Position numbers and translations under genes: made by a program
Notes under the pieces: generated by a model
Seen by the model: only the letters and a program-made list of their open reading frames with translations
Databases searched by the model: none
What the model was told of the DNA's origin: nothing
Origin: Alligator mississippiensis
Lineage: Eukaryota; Chordata; Crocodylia; Alligatoridae
NCBI RefSeq assembly: GCF_030867095.1
Contig: NC_081826.1
Coordinates: 56,350,001 to 56,414,000 of the forward strand
Reading direction: 5' to 3'
Length of the DNA: 64,000 nt
In this document: positions 19,195 to 31,220 of the stretch, one piece after another
Numbering within the stretch: position 1 is the first letter of the stretch
Layout of the letters: the number at the start of each line of letters is the position of its first letter

Positions 19195-21809
19195 ATTACA
19201 GGAAAATAAGGCTGTAAGAAAGCTTGGGACATCATCATCATCCCCACTGGGGGAGGGGGCCACAGGAAGACGTGGAGACACCACCCGAGCAAGACAGGTG
19301 ACACATGCAAGGAGTGCCCAGGTAAGAAACACAGATCCAGATAGTCTTCCTAATCGGGGGTGGCACGTGCATCTATGCAAGGCCTTAAATGCCTGTATAC
19401 CAATGCTCGTAGTATGGGGAACAAACAGGAGGAACTCACCCTCAGAGTAGCCAGTTCAAACCCAGACATAGTAGGGATTACAGAAACATGGTGGGATCCA
19501 TCCCACGACTGGGCAGTTAGCATTAGGGGCTATAGGCTCTACAGCCAGGATAGAGAAGGAAGGAAGGGAGGGGGTGTGGCGCTCTATGTCAAAGAGCAAT
19601 ACACATCCTCTGCCAGCAAAATGGAGTCAGAGGAGGGGCAAGCTGAAGTGCTCTGGGTCAAGATACAAGGGGGTCATGGGGAGAGGGATTTAACGGTGGT
19701 GGTCTACTACAGACACCCCCAACCAAGGGGAGGAGCTGGACTGGGAATTTTCGGGCCAGCTTGCAGAGGCACTTAAGGCAAGGGACATAGTTGTCATGGG
19801 TGATCTAAATTACCCGGACATCTGCTGGGAGAAGCAATCAGCCACGTTGGACCATTCCAGGAGGCTTCTGGCCGAGATACAGGACCTCCACTTAACCCAG
19901 GATATGCACAGTCCCACCAGAGGAAATGCCCTGTTGGACCTGGTCCTGGCCACAGGCGATGATCTGGTAAGGGGGCTCCAGGTCCTTGACCACCTGGGGT
20001 GATAACGATCATTGCTTGCTGGAATTCATCATCCAGCGCAGGGTGACAAGGGCCTGCAGCAAGGCGGTAGCCCTAGACTTCAAGAGGGCCAACTTCAACG
20101 AGTTGAGGAGATTGGTGGGAGAGGCGCTGGGGTTCTCGAGGGCAGGGAAACTCAGTGCCCAAGATGAGTGGTCATTCCTTAAGGAGACAATACTCAGGGC
20201 CCAAAGGGTGACGATCCCAACAAGAAGCAAGTGGGGCAAGAGTGCCCAAAAGCCTCCCTGGCTCACCAAGGACATCTGGGAATGCCAGGTTGCCAAAAAG
20301 GCGGCATACAACTGGTGGAAGCAGGGGCTCTCTCCAAAGAAGAGTATACCTCCACTGCTCAGGTCTGTAGGGGGGCTGTTAGGAAAGCTAAGGAGGACAT
20401 AGAGCTAGGACTAGCATCCAAGATCAAAGATAATAAAAAGTCCTCTTTCAAATATATAGGGAGGATGAAGAAGGCGCCGGAAAACGTGGGGCCCCTGCAA
20501 GATACGCTGGGCAATCTGGTAGTTGTGCCAGAAAAGGCAGACCTCTTTAACAAATTCTTCACCTCCGTTTTCTTGTGCAGGGACCGGGACTCCCCCACCA
20601 TGATTCAAGAAGGACTCGAGGGGAATGTCTCAAGACCTAAGGTTGAGGAGGACCGGGTTAGAGTACTTCTGGAGGGGCTGGACATGTTCAAATCAGCAGG
20701 CCCAGATGCTCTCCACACCAGAGTGTTGAGGGAGCTAGCAGGGGTTATTGCAGGGCCCTTGGTACGGCTTTACGAGCGCTTGTGGTGCTCAGGCCAGGTG
20801 CCAGATGATTGGAAGATAGTCAATGTGGTCCCCATCTTTAAGAAAGGGAGGAGGCAGGACCTGGGAAACTATAGGCCCGTCAGTCTTACCTCAATCCTGG
20901 GGAAACTCTTTGAGAAGATCATCAAGGAGCACATCTGTGATGGGCCGGCATCGGGGATGATGCTCAAGGGCAACCAGGATGGTTTCATTAGGGGCAGGTC
21001 ATGTCAGACCAACCTGATTGCCTTTTATGATCAGGTCACAAAAGCATTGGATGCAGGTGTCGCCGTGGATGTAGTCTTTCTGGACTTCAGCAAGGCCTTT
21101 GACACTGTCTCCCACCCCATCCTCATTAAAAAACTAGGCGACTGTGGCATTGATGCCTACAGTCAGATGGATTGCAAATTGGCTGAAGGGTCGTACTCGG
21201 AGGGTGGTGGTGGACGGGTCATATTCGACCTGGGGGGAAGTGGGCAGCGAAGTCCCCCAGGGCTCGGTCCTTGGGCCTACACTGTTCAATTTCTTTATCA
21301 GCGGTTTGGATGATGAGGTGAAAAGCAACTTGTTCAAATTTGCTGATGATAGAAAATTTGGGATGAGGCGGGCACGTTAGCAGGGAGGGAAAGACTGCAG
21401 CAAGACCTGGATAGGTTGCAGGGGTGGGCTAACAAAAACAGGATGCGTTTCAATACTGACAAGTGCAGGGTGCTGCACTTGGGCAGTAGTAACCAGCAGC
21501 ACACTTATAAGATGGGAAACTCCCTTCTTGAGAGCATGGAGGCAGAAAGGGATCTTGGAGTCATTATTGACTCCAAGATGAACGTGGGCCGACAATGCGA
21601 GGTCACGGTTGGCAGGGCTAACCGGATCCTATCGTGCATCCACAGGTGCATCTCAAGTAGGTCCAAGGAGGTGATCCTCCCCCTCTACACAACGCTGGTC
21701 AGGCCACAGCTGAAGTACTGTGTCCAGTTCTGGGCACCCCACTTCAAGAGGGATGTGGACAACATTGACAGGGTGCAAAGGAGGGCCACCCGTATGATCC
21801 GGGGACAGC
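19195..21809 (+). mobile_element. CR1 LINE copy E: endonuclease and RT, 3' end missing
   Basis: The most complete young CR1 here. The APE-type endonuclease starts near 19382 (CLYTNARSMGNKQEEL, then ITETWWD) and continues in another frame with VMGDLNYPDICWEKQSA (about 19794) and SPTRGNALLDLVLATGDD. The connector has PPWLTKDIWECQVAKKAA. RT lies at about 20231-21390: KSAGPDALHTRVLRELAG, NYRPVSLTSILGKLFEKII, VVFLDFSKAFDTVSHP, VPQGSVLGPTLFNFFI and the FADD box (FKFADDRKFG). The C-terminal block VRPQLKYCVQFWAPHFKRD is at 21690-21760. At least five frameshifts separate these frames. It stops abruptly near 21809, before the 3' UTR and tail, which is unusual because CR1 copies normally lose their 5' end. 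Later deletion or rearrangement is the likely cause. Confidence 0.92.
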
Positions 21810-21929
21810 TCACTCCTGACCCTCTGTTTAGCAACAGAAGAAAGAAAAAAAAATTGCTTCCCAGCCCCATGCAGTGACCACCAAAGCCCAGAAGCATGGG
21901 AAATACCAACAGCAGAGCATAGGCAAGGT

Positions 21930-22242
21930 CACTCCTAGATCATCCCTGATGAATGCTTACCCAGCTTCTTCTTGATCACCTTCAATGATGAAGATTCTGC
22001 AACATCCCTAGGCAGTCTATTCCACTGCCTCAGTGCTCTAACAGTGAAGACGTTTTCCTGATATCCAATCTAAAAATACATTGCTTCAATGTCAAGGCAC
22101 TGGAGCATATCTTGCTCTCTGTAGGAAGAGAGAAAAGGCATTCTCTGTCTTCTTTATGGCAACCCTTTAGATATCTGAAAACTGTTATCATGTCCCTACT
22201 TAAGTGCTCTCCCTACAAGCTGAACATCAAGAGTCAGGCAAT
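21930..22242 (-). mobile_element. Old CR1-like fragment (3' coding region)
   Basis: A diverged minus-strand CR1 or L3-type remnant: GATTCTGCAACATCCCTAGG, AGTCTATTCCACTGCCTCAG, then TTTAGATATCTGAAAACTG and ATCATGTCCC match the familiar CR1 3' coding region as read on the plus strand. It is heavily mutated and has no tail. Confidence 0.65.
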
Positions 22243-22985
22243 GACATACAATGGCCAGTCCAGCAAAGTTGGTGCTTATGGATCACTGACTTAATGCTGG
22301 TAATGCTGGCTTCAACAAGGATGCCAACATTTGGGCGGCAATCTTCCCATGTGATGTGGCAAATTTTCCAGAGGCATCATTGGTCATACCTCTCCAGGCT
22401 CTTGAGATGACAATGGTAGGTGACCCAGATTTCACATCCTTAGAGGAGAGTGGGGATAATGACTGAAGTGTAGACTTGGATCTTGGTGTCTTTCTGGAGA
22501 TTGTGATGAATAAAGACTCACCAAAGCAACTCCCCAAAGGAGGCACTTCCACACTGGATCTTGTACTGGATTTCCTCATCAATTTTCACTCTCTGAGAGA
22601 GGTGGCTACTGAGGTAGGAAAAGTGATTGACTACCAGAATCTTTCCCTCAATGGTAATTTGGGGAAAGGGATCACACTCATGGGTTGGGGCAGGTTGATA
22701 GAGCATTCAGTCATCTCAATGTTGAGAGGAAGGCCCAAAGTTTGGGCCTTCTCCAAAAAGATCCAGTGTAGTCTGGAGCTTTTTCTCAGTGTGCACAAAG
22801 ATGGCACAGTCACCAGCATATTGAAGGTCAAGGCTAGTTGTTTTGAATACTTTGGTCTTTGAGCAAAAACATCCCAGACTGAAGAGCCCTCCATCCATTC
22901 AGTATTCAGTGTCAATTACAGAAGACGATCCTTAATAAGAACTAATACGACTGTCAAAAATATGGAGAACAGAGTTGGGGCAATG
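22243..22985 (-). mobile_element. Second LINE lineage (APE-type, non-CR1), copy 1: RT end and C-terminus
   Basis: Minus-strand remnant of a non-CR1 LINE. Entering from 22985 the translation reads CIAPTLFSIFLTVVL, the segment after the RT 'QGC' motif, then LNTEWMEGS. The RT catalytic box is degraded to YAGD in LQYAGDCAIFVHTEKKL (expected YADD). C-terminal sequence at about 22245-22475 includes a remnant of the 'CLWKILHIKWED' type. Frames are broken. The same lineage recurs at 28335-28630, 45716-49239 and 63265-64000. I do not assign a clade name. Confidence 0.75.
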
Positions 22986-23540
22986 CTGCATCTTTGCTTA
23001 TCCCTAGCCCCACCTTCTGCCTCCACCCAGCTGTCAAGTGCAGCCAGGCATGACAGGGGGAATGCTGATACCCATGCATTCAGGGAGGCAGTCACACCTT
23101 CCCCTGCTGCTCTGTTGTGCAAGGACACAGACACCAGGACACAGATGCAGCCACAGCCAGGCGGGAGGCAGGGGTGGGGTGGAAATGCTGGTGAGCAGTC
23201 TCCCCTCCTCCTGTTGCTCTGTCATGCACAGACAGACGCAGGGATGCAGACACCAGCTTTCCCCCCTTCCCTGCCTGGCTGAGGCTGACCAATTCCTGTG
23301 GCTGACAGAGCAGCAGGGGTGTGGAGACAACTAATCAGGGGTGGCATTCCCATTCAATTGCACTCAGGAGTCTCCAGCAGCCCAGGGAGCCAGCGGGGCA
23401 TGCTGGCAGGCATGCAAGAGTGCCCCAAACCTCAGCTGGTACAGGCATCCTGTGTACCCTTCCCACCAAATGACGAACATGTGTTCTGTTCGCTCCTGAA
23501 CTAACCTAGAGCACTCAGAGTAAAGCACGTAACTTAGAAT
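22986..23540. repeat. GC-rich insertion with degenerate tandem duplication inside the second LINE
   Basis: Interrupts the minus-strand LINE just upstream of its RT 'CIAPTLFS' segment. Two related blocks are visible: one with CCCCTGCTGCTCTGTTGTGCA and ACACAGACACCAGG (about 23101-23143), another with CCTCCTGTTGCTCTGTCATGCA and GCAGACACCAG (about 23208-23258). No coding function and no clean ends found. It probably derives from a non-coding DNA element. Confidence 0.4.
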
Positions 23541-24377
23541 GCTCTCACCGTGGGCTTTTTAAACATCTGTACCTGGCCAAGGTGTCATCTTGACAAGCAG
23601 AATGAGCCCTTCTCTTCCAGTGCAGCAGGGCTTAGATATTGGTGTTGCTCTCATCAAACTTGTCTTGGTGTCAATGGGTGATATAGCCAATGGATTTAGC
23701 ACAGGCCACGTGGATGGCAGCTTCAAACCTCTTCCAAAGTTCCCCAATGTTGCCTTTGCTTGTGAACAGGGCAAAGACACTGTTGGAGCTTAATTCAGAC
23801 CTTTGGATCTTGATGTGATTTGGTGTTGAGAGTCCTCTGCATTGCTTTTGGCTGTTTTTGGAGTTTTGGAGCAAGCCAGATGTTCATGATGGATCCGACA
23901 AGTAAGCGATCTGTCCAACAACCATCAGCTTCTTGCATGGATCATATGATACAGATATCAATTTGATCACAGGCTGTAACAATAACGTATTCGAGGAGGT
24001 GCTAATGTTTAGAGCAAGGATGTTTCTTTTATCTGTCTCTGTCTGAAGATGGTGTTCATGATGAAAAGCCCATGCTCCATGCATTTTCTCTGAAGAAAGA
24101 TGCCATTGGAGTAGGCTTTCCCTAATCCTTCCTTCCCAGTGGTGCCACTCCAGAGCCACAGGTCACATCCAACTCTGGCATTGAAGTTAACAAAAGAATG
24201 ATTTTGTCCTCCTTGAGTGCTAGTCAGCATGTGATCAAGGTTGGAGTAGAACTGCTCTTTGAAATCATTGTCAGTCTCAAGCATTAGGGCATACACACTC
24301 ATGAAGACCAGGTACTAGTTGTTACTGAGCTTAAAACAGAGGGTCATAAGATGTTTGTTAATGCTTCCAGGGAACTC
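23541..24377 (-). mobile_element. Second LINE lineage, copy 1: endonuclease C-terminal half and linker
   Basis: Minus-strand coding remnant. 24009-24302 reads MSVYALMLETDNDFKEQFYS, then NFNARVGCDLWLWSGTTGKE and KCMEHGLFIMNTIFRQR. These are the core and catalytic NAR(V)G region of an APE-type endonuclease, with the expected GDFNARVG degraded. Farther along, 23671-23874 and 23559-23780 give linker fragments (ELWKRFEAAIHVACAKSIG). Frameshifted throughout. Confidence 0.75.
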
Positions 24378-24962
24378 CATCTGCAGATGCTTCTCAAGTA
24401 AATCTCAGGATGTCATCCTCACACTGTACTCAGCCTTGGTGAGGCCACAGCTAGAGTACTGCATCCAATTCTGGGCTCCACAATTCAAGAAGGGTGTCAA
24501 GAAGCTTGACAAGTCCAGAGGAGAGCCACACACATGATCAGAGGGCAGGAGAATAGGCCTTAGGAAAAGAGGCTGAGAATCATGGGACTCTTCAGCATGG
24601 AAAAGCGCAGAGTCACGGGGGACCTGGTGGTTGCCTGTAAGTACATATAGGGTGTGCATAAGGATCTGGGGGGAATGTCTGTTCACCAGAGCTCCCCGAG
24701 GGTTAACAAGGACCAATGGTCATAAACTCTTCCAAGACTGTTTTAGGCTGGACATAAGGAAAATTATCTTTACTGTCCAAGCCCCCAAGGCCTGGAATAG
24801 ACTCCCTCCAGAAGTGGTGCAGGTACTCATTCAAAAAACATCTGGATGCTTATCTTGCTGGGGTCCCATGACCAGAGCTAACTTCCTGCCCCTGGGGCAG
24901 GGGACTGGACTTCATGATCTTCAAGGTCCCTTCCAGCCCGAATGTCTATGAATCTATGAATT
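24378..24962 (+). mobile_element. CR1 LINE copy F, inserted in the second LINE
   Basis: A 5'-truncated plus-strand CR1 carrying only the C-terminal coding region ([20 protein letters not shown] at about 24456) and the 3' UTR, ending AATGTCTATGAATCTATGAA. Endonuclease coding of the opposite-strand LINE lies on both sides (24357 side: [11 protein letters not shown]; 24963 side: GVSFAIKN), which proves the insertion. Degenerate frame, non-functional. Confidence 0.9.
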
Positions 24963-25160
24963 CTTGATGGCAAAGCTGACACCATGAATGTATCTGCCCT
25001 GCACCAGTTTTCCCTTCCAGAAAAAGGTGCAGCCTCCACCCTCTTCCCTCAGCTGATCCTCCAAGCTGCAATTTCAAAGTTGCATCTTGCTAGTACACTG
25101 GAGATAATGGAAGCTCTTCTTTCTGGTCATTTGTTGTCTTGGACATCCACCAAGGTGCAA
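24963..25160 (-). mobile_element. Second LINE lineage, copy 1: endonuclease N-terminal part
   Basis: The minus-strand translation contains EEGGGCTFFWKGKLVQGR followed by HGVSFAIKN, the middle of the APE-like endonuclease of this lineage, with QLRE just before. It ends at about 25160, where an old CR1 tail begins. Confidence 0.7.
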
Positions 25161-25163
25161 TGA

Positions 25164-25575
25164 TTCATTGAATCATAGAAAATTAGGGTTAGAAGGGACT
25201 TCAGGAGGTCATCTAGTCCACACCCTGCTGGGCCATTTCCAACTAGATCATTCCAGGCAGGGCTTTGTTGAGCTGGGCCTTAAGAAGTTCCAAGAATGGA
25301 GATTCTACCATCTCTCTGGGTAACTCATTCCAGTGCTTCACCACCTTCCTAGTGATAAAGTTTTTCCTAATATCCAACCTAACCTTCCTTTGCTGCAACT
25401 TGAAATCATTACTCCTTGCTTCTGTCATCTGCTGCCACCGAGAACATTCTAGATCCATCCTCTTTGTGACTACCCTTCAGGTAGTTAAAGGCTGCTATCA
25501 AATCCTTTCTCAATTTTCTGTTCTGCAGACTAAATAAGCCCAGTTCCCTAAGCATCTCCTTATGAGTCATGCTGT
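25164..25575 (-). mobile_element. Old CR1 copy (3' end)
   Basis: The left edge GAATCATAGAAAATTAGGGT is the 3' end of an older CR1 subfamily, the same type as at 42698. The minus frame 25243-25458 encodes LDIRKNFITRKVVKHWNELP, the final ORF2 block. Many substitutions; 5'-truncated near 25575. Confidence 0.85.
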
Positions 25576-26419
25576 TACTCTTTCCAAGTTGTGAAAATCA
25601 ATGTCTTCTGATTTTTTTGACTGCAGAGAAGAGTAATCCGACTGGACACAGTTATCCAGTCAGAAGCAGGTAAAACAGCCTAGGTTTAGGGCACTTTTTC
25701 TAGCCTCTTTGCCATGTGGAGTGAGCAGAGGGGATCCTGAATAGGACTGCTCAGTCATGGCAGCAGCTGCCAAATAACACCCTGTCTTAACCCAGGTGCA
25801 AGATGACCATCAGGCTACCACTGTCTGCATGCAGATTTGTGGCTGGAGACTCCTGGATTCACTAGTCCTGGCTCTGTCACCACTCATCCATTTTGGAGCT
25901 TGGTACAGGAGACCATGTGTTTCCAGTGGTAGAGGCTTTTCCGTGACTATAACATGAAGAAGCTGGTATATAGAAACAACAACTACATGCCCTTGACAAG
26001 TTGGAAATGTAAGCCTAGTGGCAAAAGAGAACCCTAGACAACAGGAGACCTCCATCCTGATGCAGCTTTCTTCCATCTTTACAGCCATGGAAATTCTGAC
26101 ATCTTCTTCCACCTAATTCATCATTGAGGACTTCAGGTTCATACCATGGTTTGTCTCAGGTTTGTTCACTATGGATGACCCTGCCAGAAGTGTGAGATTC
26201 TGGGCAACACAGCTCTGAGGATCATTGGCACAGACAAGCATCTCCGCAATTACAAGGTCTCAGTCCATGGAGAAGAAAAATTTACCATACCCCTACACAA
26301 TCTGTTACAAGGGATAATTTTTGCCACCTCCTTCCCCCCAGTAAAATATTTACACTTACTTCTAGATTGAATTGGTTTAAAGTTCCTACTACATGTTCCT
26401 GCTACTGGACTTTTTATGC
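25576..26419. other. Unclassified DNA, no gene seen
   Basis: Only short chance frames. A diverged transposon remnant cannot be excluded. Confidence 0.35.
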
Positions 26420-26856
26420 CTTTGAGGCCACATCCAGACAAGTGCAGCTGTGCAGTATGTGATGCCACAGACACGTCTGCGGCACCACATACCGCATAGC
26501 CAGGGGTCAAAAAAACTTAGATAAACAAAAAAAGTGGAACAAAGCATACAGGGGCAGTGCACACTGTTCAGAACTGGAGCCTGGCCAGCCAGAGCCACAC
26601 TCCACTGCCGCCCAAGCTCCACACAGCAGGATCATGACTGCTGCAACCCCAGGAGGCCCGTAGGTCCCCAGGTAAGGCTGCTGGGGCCAGCCCAGTGCTC
26701 ACCCCAGCCTTCCCTACCCTACCCTGGGTAACTTGCCACATGCCACAGGGCATGTGGCACAGCGGTTCCCTGGGAACAACTAGCAGCGACACAAGGTGCA
26801 CTGCTGCTAGTTGTCCCTGTGGAACCAAACATCCATGCACATGTGGATGCAACCTG
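26420..26856. mobile_element. Non-autonomous DNA element with GC-rich core
   Basis: The outer ends are loosely inverted (GGCCACATCCAGACAAGTGC on the left; GCACATGTGGATGCAACC on the right). The core is GC-rich. Near the right end is a hairpin, GGGAACAACTAGCAGC / GCTGCTAGTTGTCCC (26772-26816). No coding capacity. Confidence 0.45.
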
Positions 26857-28334
26857 AGAGATTAAAAAACTATTACCCAAAATTTTCTTCCAAACTAGAT
26901 ATATTTTAGACTTCAATTAAGTCACCTCTGTGTTCCTTGTTATACTAAATACAATTAACTTTTTTAGTCCCTCACTATATGGTAGGTTTCTAAGGCCTTT
27001 TAATTCATTTTAAAATATAATGCAACCAATGTTCTTGAAATGCCAAGAAGAGGGTTGAGAAATATTAGGAAGAATTGTGGTTAATTTAATTCAATTCAGT
27101 GAATATTTTTCAGATCAGTATTGTCAGTGCACTTTTAAAGCAAAAAAACTATATTCATATATACATTTCAACAAAAACATACAAAAATACCTCCCTGTCA
27201 AATACAAAACTGTAAAACTGAACAAGCTTTAGCCACAATAAAAATTTTGCAGATGAGTTTATATACAATTAATGCTCTTACATTAATTATCTGGTCAGCT
27301 CCCAGTAGTCTAACCTTCAAATGAAAAATTGTCATTGGCTTCTCTTTCAGAATCTTCAATTGTTTGAATAAATATTCTATTCTTGTCACGTAGATCATTT
27401 ATGTAGGATTTAAGAATTCATATTTTTACCTGCAATGAGATTAATGTGCATAAAATTAAGGCTTTAAAAGGTGAGCACAGAATAATCTATTTCAAAACAT
27501 CAGTATTTACTTCTTGTCAAAATCACCATTTCCCCTCTCAGTAGATCAATTTGCCACACATTTTAAAATTTTATTTTTTTCTAAACAGTCATAACAAATG
27601 CATATGACAATATAAGTTAATATTTATTAACTTCAGTTATTAAAATAAAAGTTACTAAACAGAACAGAGTCAAACCTTTTGAAAGAGTAGCCCCAACCAA
27701 CTGTTGGAAAACAAAAGAGATTTCTTACTTTTAATAGAGGTTTAGATGTAATTAAAAGGTTAAGGGTCTGTAATGGATTAACAACCCAGTTTCCTATGGA
27801 TATAGATTTTGGACACTGACCAAGAAAAATTCCAGGTCCTTGTACTATTTAAAGCTTGTTTGCCAAACAACTATCTTTTGTTATTCAAATCCTTCCATAA
27901 ACTGATTTCTAGCCTAGAAGTGGATATTTTGTTTACTCAGTATTACAGAGCAAGAGAATCATAGGGTAAAGGACCTCAAGAATCTTTTAGTCCACATGTG
28001 CAAGATCAAAATCCATGAAGTAACTATAATGCCATTTATGACTCCATGCTACCCCAAATGAATGATGGGGAAAATAAAGAACTTACAATCTAGAGTTTAT
28101 CTTGTCTTTTTTCCAAAGCGCAAACAAGCTTTTTAATAAATTATAGAATAATCATTCTATTGTTTAACATTTAATAAACCACACACCTTACACCAAAGAC
28201 TATACTCAGAAGCTTACTATACAAATAAAGCAATGCTATCCTTCTAATTGAAGCTAAAATGAAAAAAGACAATTATACGATGATATTTACAAGACAACTA
28301 AAGTCAACAGAATCCCTTGATTCAAGTATTATCT
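26857..28334. other. AT-rich unique DNA, no gene seen
   Basis: A possible old CR1 3'-end scrap lies at about 27955-28010 (AGAATCATAGGGTAAAGGAC then TTTTAGTCCAC). Otherwise nothing is recognised. Confidence 0.4.
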
Positions 28335-28630
28335 CTACCACAGCTCACTGATGGGTCTTGAGGTGACTTAAGAATCCAGTCATTAAGCCACAGACCCGTC
28401 CACAGAAGTTGCAGTTTTTCCCCAGGGGAAAGTAGGTTGTACGCAAGGATTTCTCTCGTTTTCCTTCCTCCATTCTCTCTTCTCTGCTTCAAGCACAAGA
28501 TGCTTTACCTTGAAATGGGGTGCCATTTTGCTGAGGTTGCAGCACCACTGGGGTCAGTCGACAGCTCTTGATTTCAACATCTGTTTTCTTGAGGTATGCT
28601 TTCAATGTGTCCTTGCAGCATTAACTAAAG
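28335..28630 (-). mobile_element. Second LINE lineage, C-terminal fragment with C2H2 finger
   Basis: The minus strand reads CKDTLKAYLKKTDVEIKSC, a stretch typical of the post-RT region of this LINE type. After an in-frame stop comes NCNFCGRVCGLMTGFLSHLK, then THQ and a stop. The spacing C-x2-C-x12-H-x3-H is a complete C2H2 zinc finger at the very end of the protein, where this lineage carries a nucleic-acid-binding finger. It is a transposon remnant rather than a host zinc-finger gene, because the upstream sequence is LINE-like and the frame is interrupted. Confidence 0.65.
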
Positions 28631-28699
28631 TAATGAGATTAAAAATAAAGTCTTCTACTGACTACATATTCTGATTAATAAAAAAGTGAAGTATGACAT

Positions 28700-29090
28700 C
28701 CGCTTAGTTTCAAAAAATTTCACAGAAAATAGAATGGAGAATGCAAGTGTGGCCTTGATTTCCAAAAACTGATTTCCAGCCAGGCCACGGTCTTTTAAAA
28801 TTTCCAGCCAGGCCAAGCCCCATGTGAAGGGTCGCAATTTTAAAATGGCAAATTTTAAAAAAGCAGGGCTGAGCCTGTCCTTGTCTGCCTGGGCTGCAGG
28901 GCTGAGAGATTGGGCAAGGGGCCTGCGCTCATGCAATCAGCAGCTGGGGGGTGAGGGAGGAACCATCTTGGCTACTGCCCAGGGAGCTTTTTTGCAGGGC
29001 TTTTTCCAGATTTCTCCGATTATCATGGAAAATGTCTGATTTTGCATTTTCCGTGAAAATTGTGAAATTACCATTCTGGTATATCCCTAC
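28700..29090. repeat. Possible DNA element (unclassified)
   Basis: AAAAAATTTCACAGAAAAT near 28711 and TTCCGTGAAAATTGTGAAAT near 29050 are loosely inverted and flank a GC-rich core (28855-29010) in AT-rich DNA, the architecture of a non-autonomous transposon. The TCCAGCCAGGCCA motif occurs twice (28776 and 28802). Boundaries and family unknown. Confidence 0.35.
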
Positions 29091-31220
29091 CTATAAAGGT
29101 CTAGCAAAGTTACATCAACAATGGGTTTAAAATATTGTACCCTATAATCAATGAAGTTCAGCAGGTAAATATGCCAGCATGGACCTGCTTTCACCAGCAG
29201 AAGACAGCTTCTGTTGTTCAAGAGAATTGAGGTATTTTGCTCTTACTAGAGAAAAACTCCCTCAGCCAACAGTGCTGCAACATCACTAGGATAAGCCCAA
29301 CAGCCATAGTGCTGGCAACAGCCCTGCAGTGTAGACATCCAAAGATAAAAGAGACTAATAACAGAAAAAGTAGAGAGAGAGAAATAGGTAGAAACTGTCA
29401 AGAAGTGTTAAATAGGCCGATGCCACAAGACTTTACTGAATATGATAGAGAAATAAAACCCCCGGTATTAAATAGCTCATATCACCAAGAAAAATGGTAA
29501 ATCTACAGTTGAAGACAGTCACTGAGGACATGTTGAAAGCTTGCAGTGATGAGATTATTATTTAAAAAAAAAAAAAAATCACTGAACTCTTCTAAGGCCA
29601 GGCAAATCCTCCAGAACAGGAAAATGGCATTAAGAATCAAAATGCCAGAAAAAGTGACCTAAGAAATGGTAAGAACTATCAAGATGTTAGTCTATTCAGT
29701 GATGAGGAGAGTTCTCTGCAACATCTTTTTATTTAGAATAAAGGCTATAGGTGAGCAAAAAACCTCAGGGAAGAGTTGGCTGGATTCCTACCTAAAAGAC
29801 TATGTAACAACCAGCTTTTTTTTTTTTTTTTTTTGCACATAATCAAGGGGAATTAAACAGCAAAAACTGCTCATCTGAAACATTTAAGCCTGAACTGAGG
29901 ATTTAAGCTGAGGCCCCTGGTCTCCTGGTCTGGGCAGCGCTCTCCTTTGCTTTCTGTTGCTGCCACTAGGCTCTCCGTCCTTTCTCCAGCTTCCACACCG
30001 GGCTGGGAGGGGGCAGACATGGGAACCCCGGCAGCATGTGCACAGCAGTGGGGACAGGATGGGAGGTGAAGGGACGGGGCGCATGGCACATCTGTGCACA
30101 GGCTGTCTCTGTGGTGCAGCAGTCTTTATGGCATAGGCCCATGTAATGGGAGGGATCTTCTAATTAGAAGAGCCTAATAACCTTAAATACAGACAGGGTT
30201 CTTATTGATGTACATGTATACTTTCTGCTGCGCTGGCAATAGGGAGTGACTGTGATCTGATCCCTGATCCCACAGTCATGCTTCCTGCTGTGCACAAGTA
30301 GCATGACAGGAAGAGCAATTGTTGGGAATGTGCATCAGATCTCATCAGGCCTTTACCTGAACATCTGCCAGAGGCCATAGTGAATAATCTAGGGAAGAGA
30401 TGCCTATTAGGGAAAGGAATAAGAAATGAAAAAGAACAAAAGATTATTTTCCACTTCTCCAGCTATGCTCCAAATGAAAAACCTTACACCTTGGGATGCA
30501 ACATAGGGAGCACTTCTGTTACATAAAAGGGGAACCACTTTTACATAGTCACTTTTCAAATTAAAATTGAATTTAAAGTGATACAGAGAAATGCATCATT
30601 GAGAAAGGGATTACAAGGAGGCAAAAGTACCCTTTGGTTGGAGAGCGATAGAAATATTTCTTAAAAGAGATTTATTTCATCCTGTGTGTAGCATGTGTCA
30701 AGGAGTTGTGCTGATCCTCCATTGGGAGATAAGTACTGAATATTTTCCACATCACCATGTACCACAATAGCAATGCTTGACATTGGTTATAAGTGAGAGA
30801 TAGAGCGTTCATTAATTGTTACCATCTCTAAGATTTCAAAAACCCATCTTCTTGAATGTTACTACACAAAAAGTATACATGTTATCTATACACAGCTAGT
30901 GCAAAATGTTTTGTACTGCAATAATAATCATTTAGAATATGGGATAGAAATTGTACCATTGTTAAACTGTCAGTCAAAAACCTTGTTATACAGAGAGAGA
31001 ACATCACATCCATCTATAACAACCATTCCTGTCAGTCAAATGTGTTGTTCTATAAGGTCTAACAGCAATTTGATTTTTAAATTGGCAGAGACTATAAAAC
31101 ATTGTTCTGATGCAATATCAATGTGATCCAAGTTACTCTTGAGATTAGAATACAACAGAGCTTTCCCTAAATTCAACCCACCCATTGCTCTGAAGTATAT
31201 ACATGTTTTTGGATATGTAG
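29091..31220. other. Unique DNA, no gene seen
   Basis: Contains a poly-A run near 29564 and a poly-T run of about 18 at 29816-29834. A GC-rich patch follows at 29895-30110. Frames there (such as 29871-30089 minus) are short and show no family resemblance. Confidence 0.4.

Noticed and set aside
19360-20002. APE-type endonuclease as a possible host DNA-repair gene
   Set aside because: The endonuclease is followed by connector and reverse transcriptase of the same CR1 element and is frameshifted; it is the CR1 ORF2 N-terminus.
28335-28630. C2H2 zinc finger as part of a host zinc-finger gene
   Set aside because: Only a single finger, preceded by a LINE-type segment and an in-frame stop; no linker or tandem fingers.
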